Assembly: GCA_964547525.1 (NCBI GenBank)
Contig: CAZJOD010000020.1
Span: forward strand, 1 to 32,632
Length of the DNA stretch: 32,632 nt
Source of the DNA: CAZJOD01 sp964547525
GTDB taxonomy: Bacteria; Bacillota; Clostridia; JAAYHZ01
Reading direction: 5' to 3'
The notes below the pieces were generated by a model that worked only from the letters and a program-made list of their open reading frames with translations, was not told the DNA's origin and ran no database searches. Every line of letters begins with the position of its first letter. Position 1 is the stretch's first letter. The position numbers and the translations under genes are program-made. Shown piece by piece: positions 32,604-32,632 of this stretch.

Positions 32604-32632
32604 AATAACCTCCGTTATAGTAACATGAATTT

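Overview
This window looks like a chromosomal segment from a low-GC, Gram-positive bacterium of the Clostridia type. The grounds are AT-rich DNA, strong AGGAGG-type ribosome binding sites with some GTG/TTG starts, a lipoprotein-type amino-acid ABC transporter, a YcdB/YcdC plus S-layer-homology style surface protein, and the radical-SAM / DUF2344 / RNase G gene order. Nearly every gene is on the minus strand. The only clear plus-strand gene is a glycerophosphodiesterase-like protein near 19.4-20.1 kb. The species cannot be named from the sequence alone.

Layout, left to right (transcription mostly right to left). (1) 1-5.4 kb: a compact run read as SGNH esterase, alpha/beta esterase, HAD-IIA phosphatase, alpha-oxoamine synthase and a two-domain VOC protein that leaves the window; the last two overlap by ATGA. 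(2) 5.4-8.2 kb: a secreted YcdB/SLH-like protein flanked on both sides by copies of a dispersed repeat. (3) 8.2-14.2 kb: a LacI-controlled locus read as lacI-type regulator, ASRT-family small-molecule-binding protein, creatinase-fold (M24) protein that has lost metal ligands, creatininase-family amidohydrolase, and a large unassigned glycosidase-like protein. Two matching LacI-type palindromes sit before the regulator and before the ASRT gene. (4) 14.3-18.6 kb: a small zinc-ribbon protein, then a CBM9-like protein and a signal-less heparinase II/III-type lyase. (5) 18.6-19.2 kb: the remains of a type I-C CRISPR locus, with three repeats, a leader and a cas2 broken by two frameshifts. (6) 19.3-20.4 kb: a glycerophosphodiesterase-like gene and tRNA-Thr(CGU) with its own promoter and terminator. 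(7) 20.4-30.0 kb: a long operon-like run: radical SAM protein, DUF2344 protein, RNase E/G, purine nucleoside phosphorylase, S-adenosylhomocysteinase-like enzyme, MTA/SAH deaminase-like amidohydrolase, Gfo/Idh/MocA oxidoreductase, NagA. (8) 30.1-32.6 kb: an amino-acid ABC importer (binding lipoprotein, permease, ATPase).

How the parts may work together. Regions 2-4 look like a polysaccharide or glycan-fragment use locus whose degradative enzymes (lyase, glycosidase-like protein) lack signal peptides, so the final steps are probably intracellular. The deaminase, SAHH-like enzyme and 6-oxopurine-type phosphorylase side by side suggest S-adenosylhomocysteine recycling through S-inosylhomocysteine and inosine.

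Two repeat families stand out. One is a bipartite ~75-bp intergenic element in four copies (5.6, 8.1, 15.0 and 31.6 kb). The other is a ~38-bp imperfect palindrome at the 3' ends of minus-strand genes (3.3, 4.2, 15.1 and 25.4 kb, with a relative at 10.4 kb).
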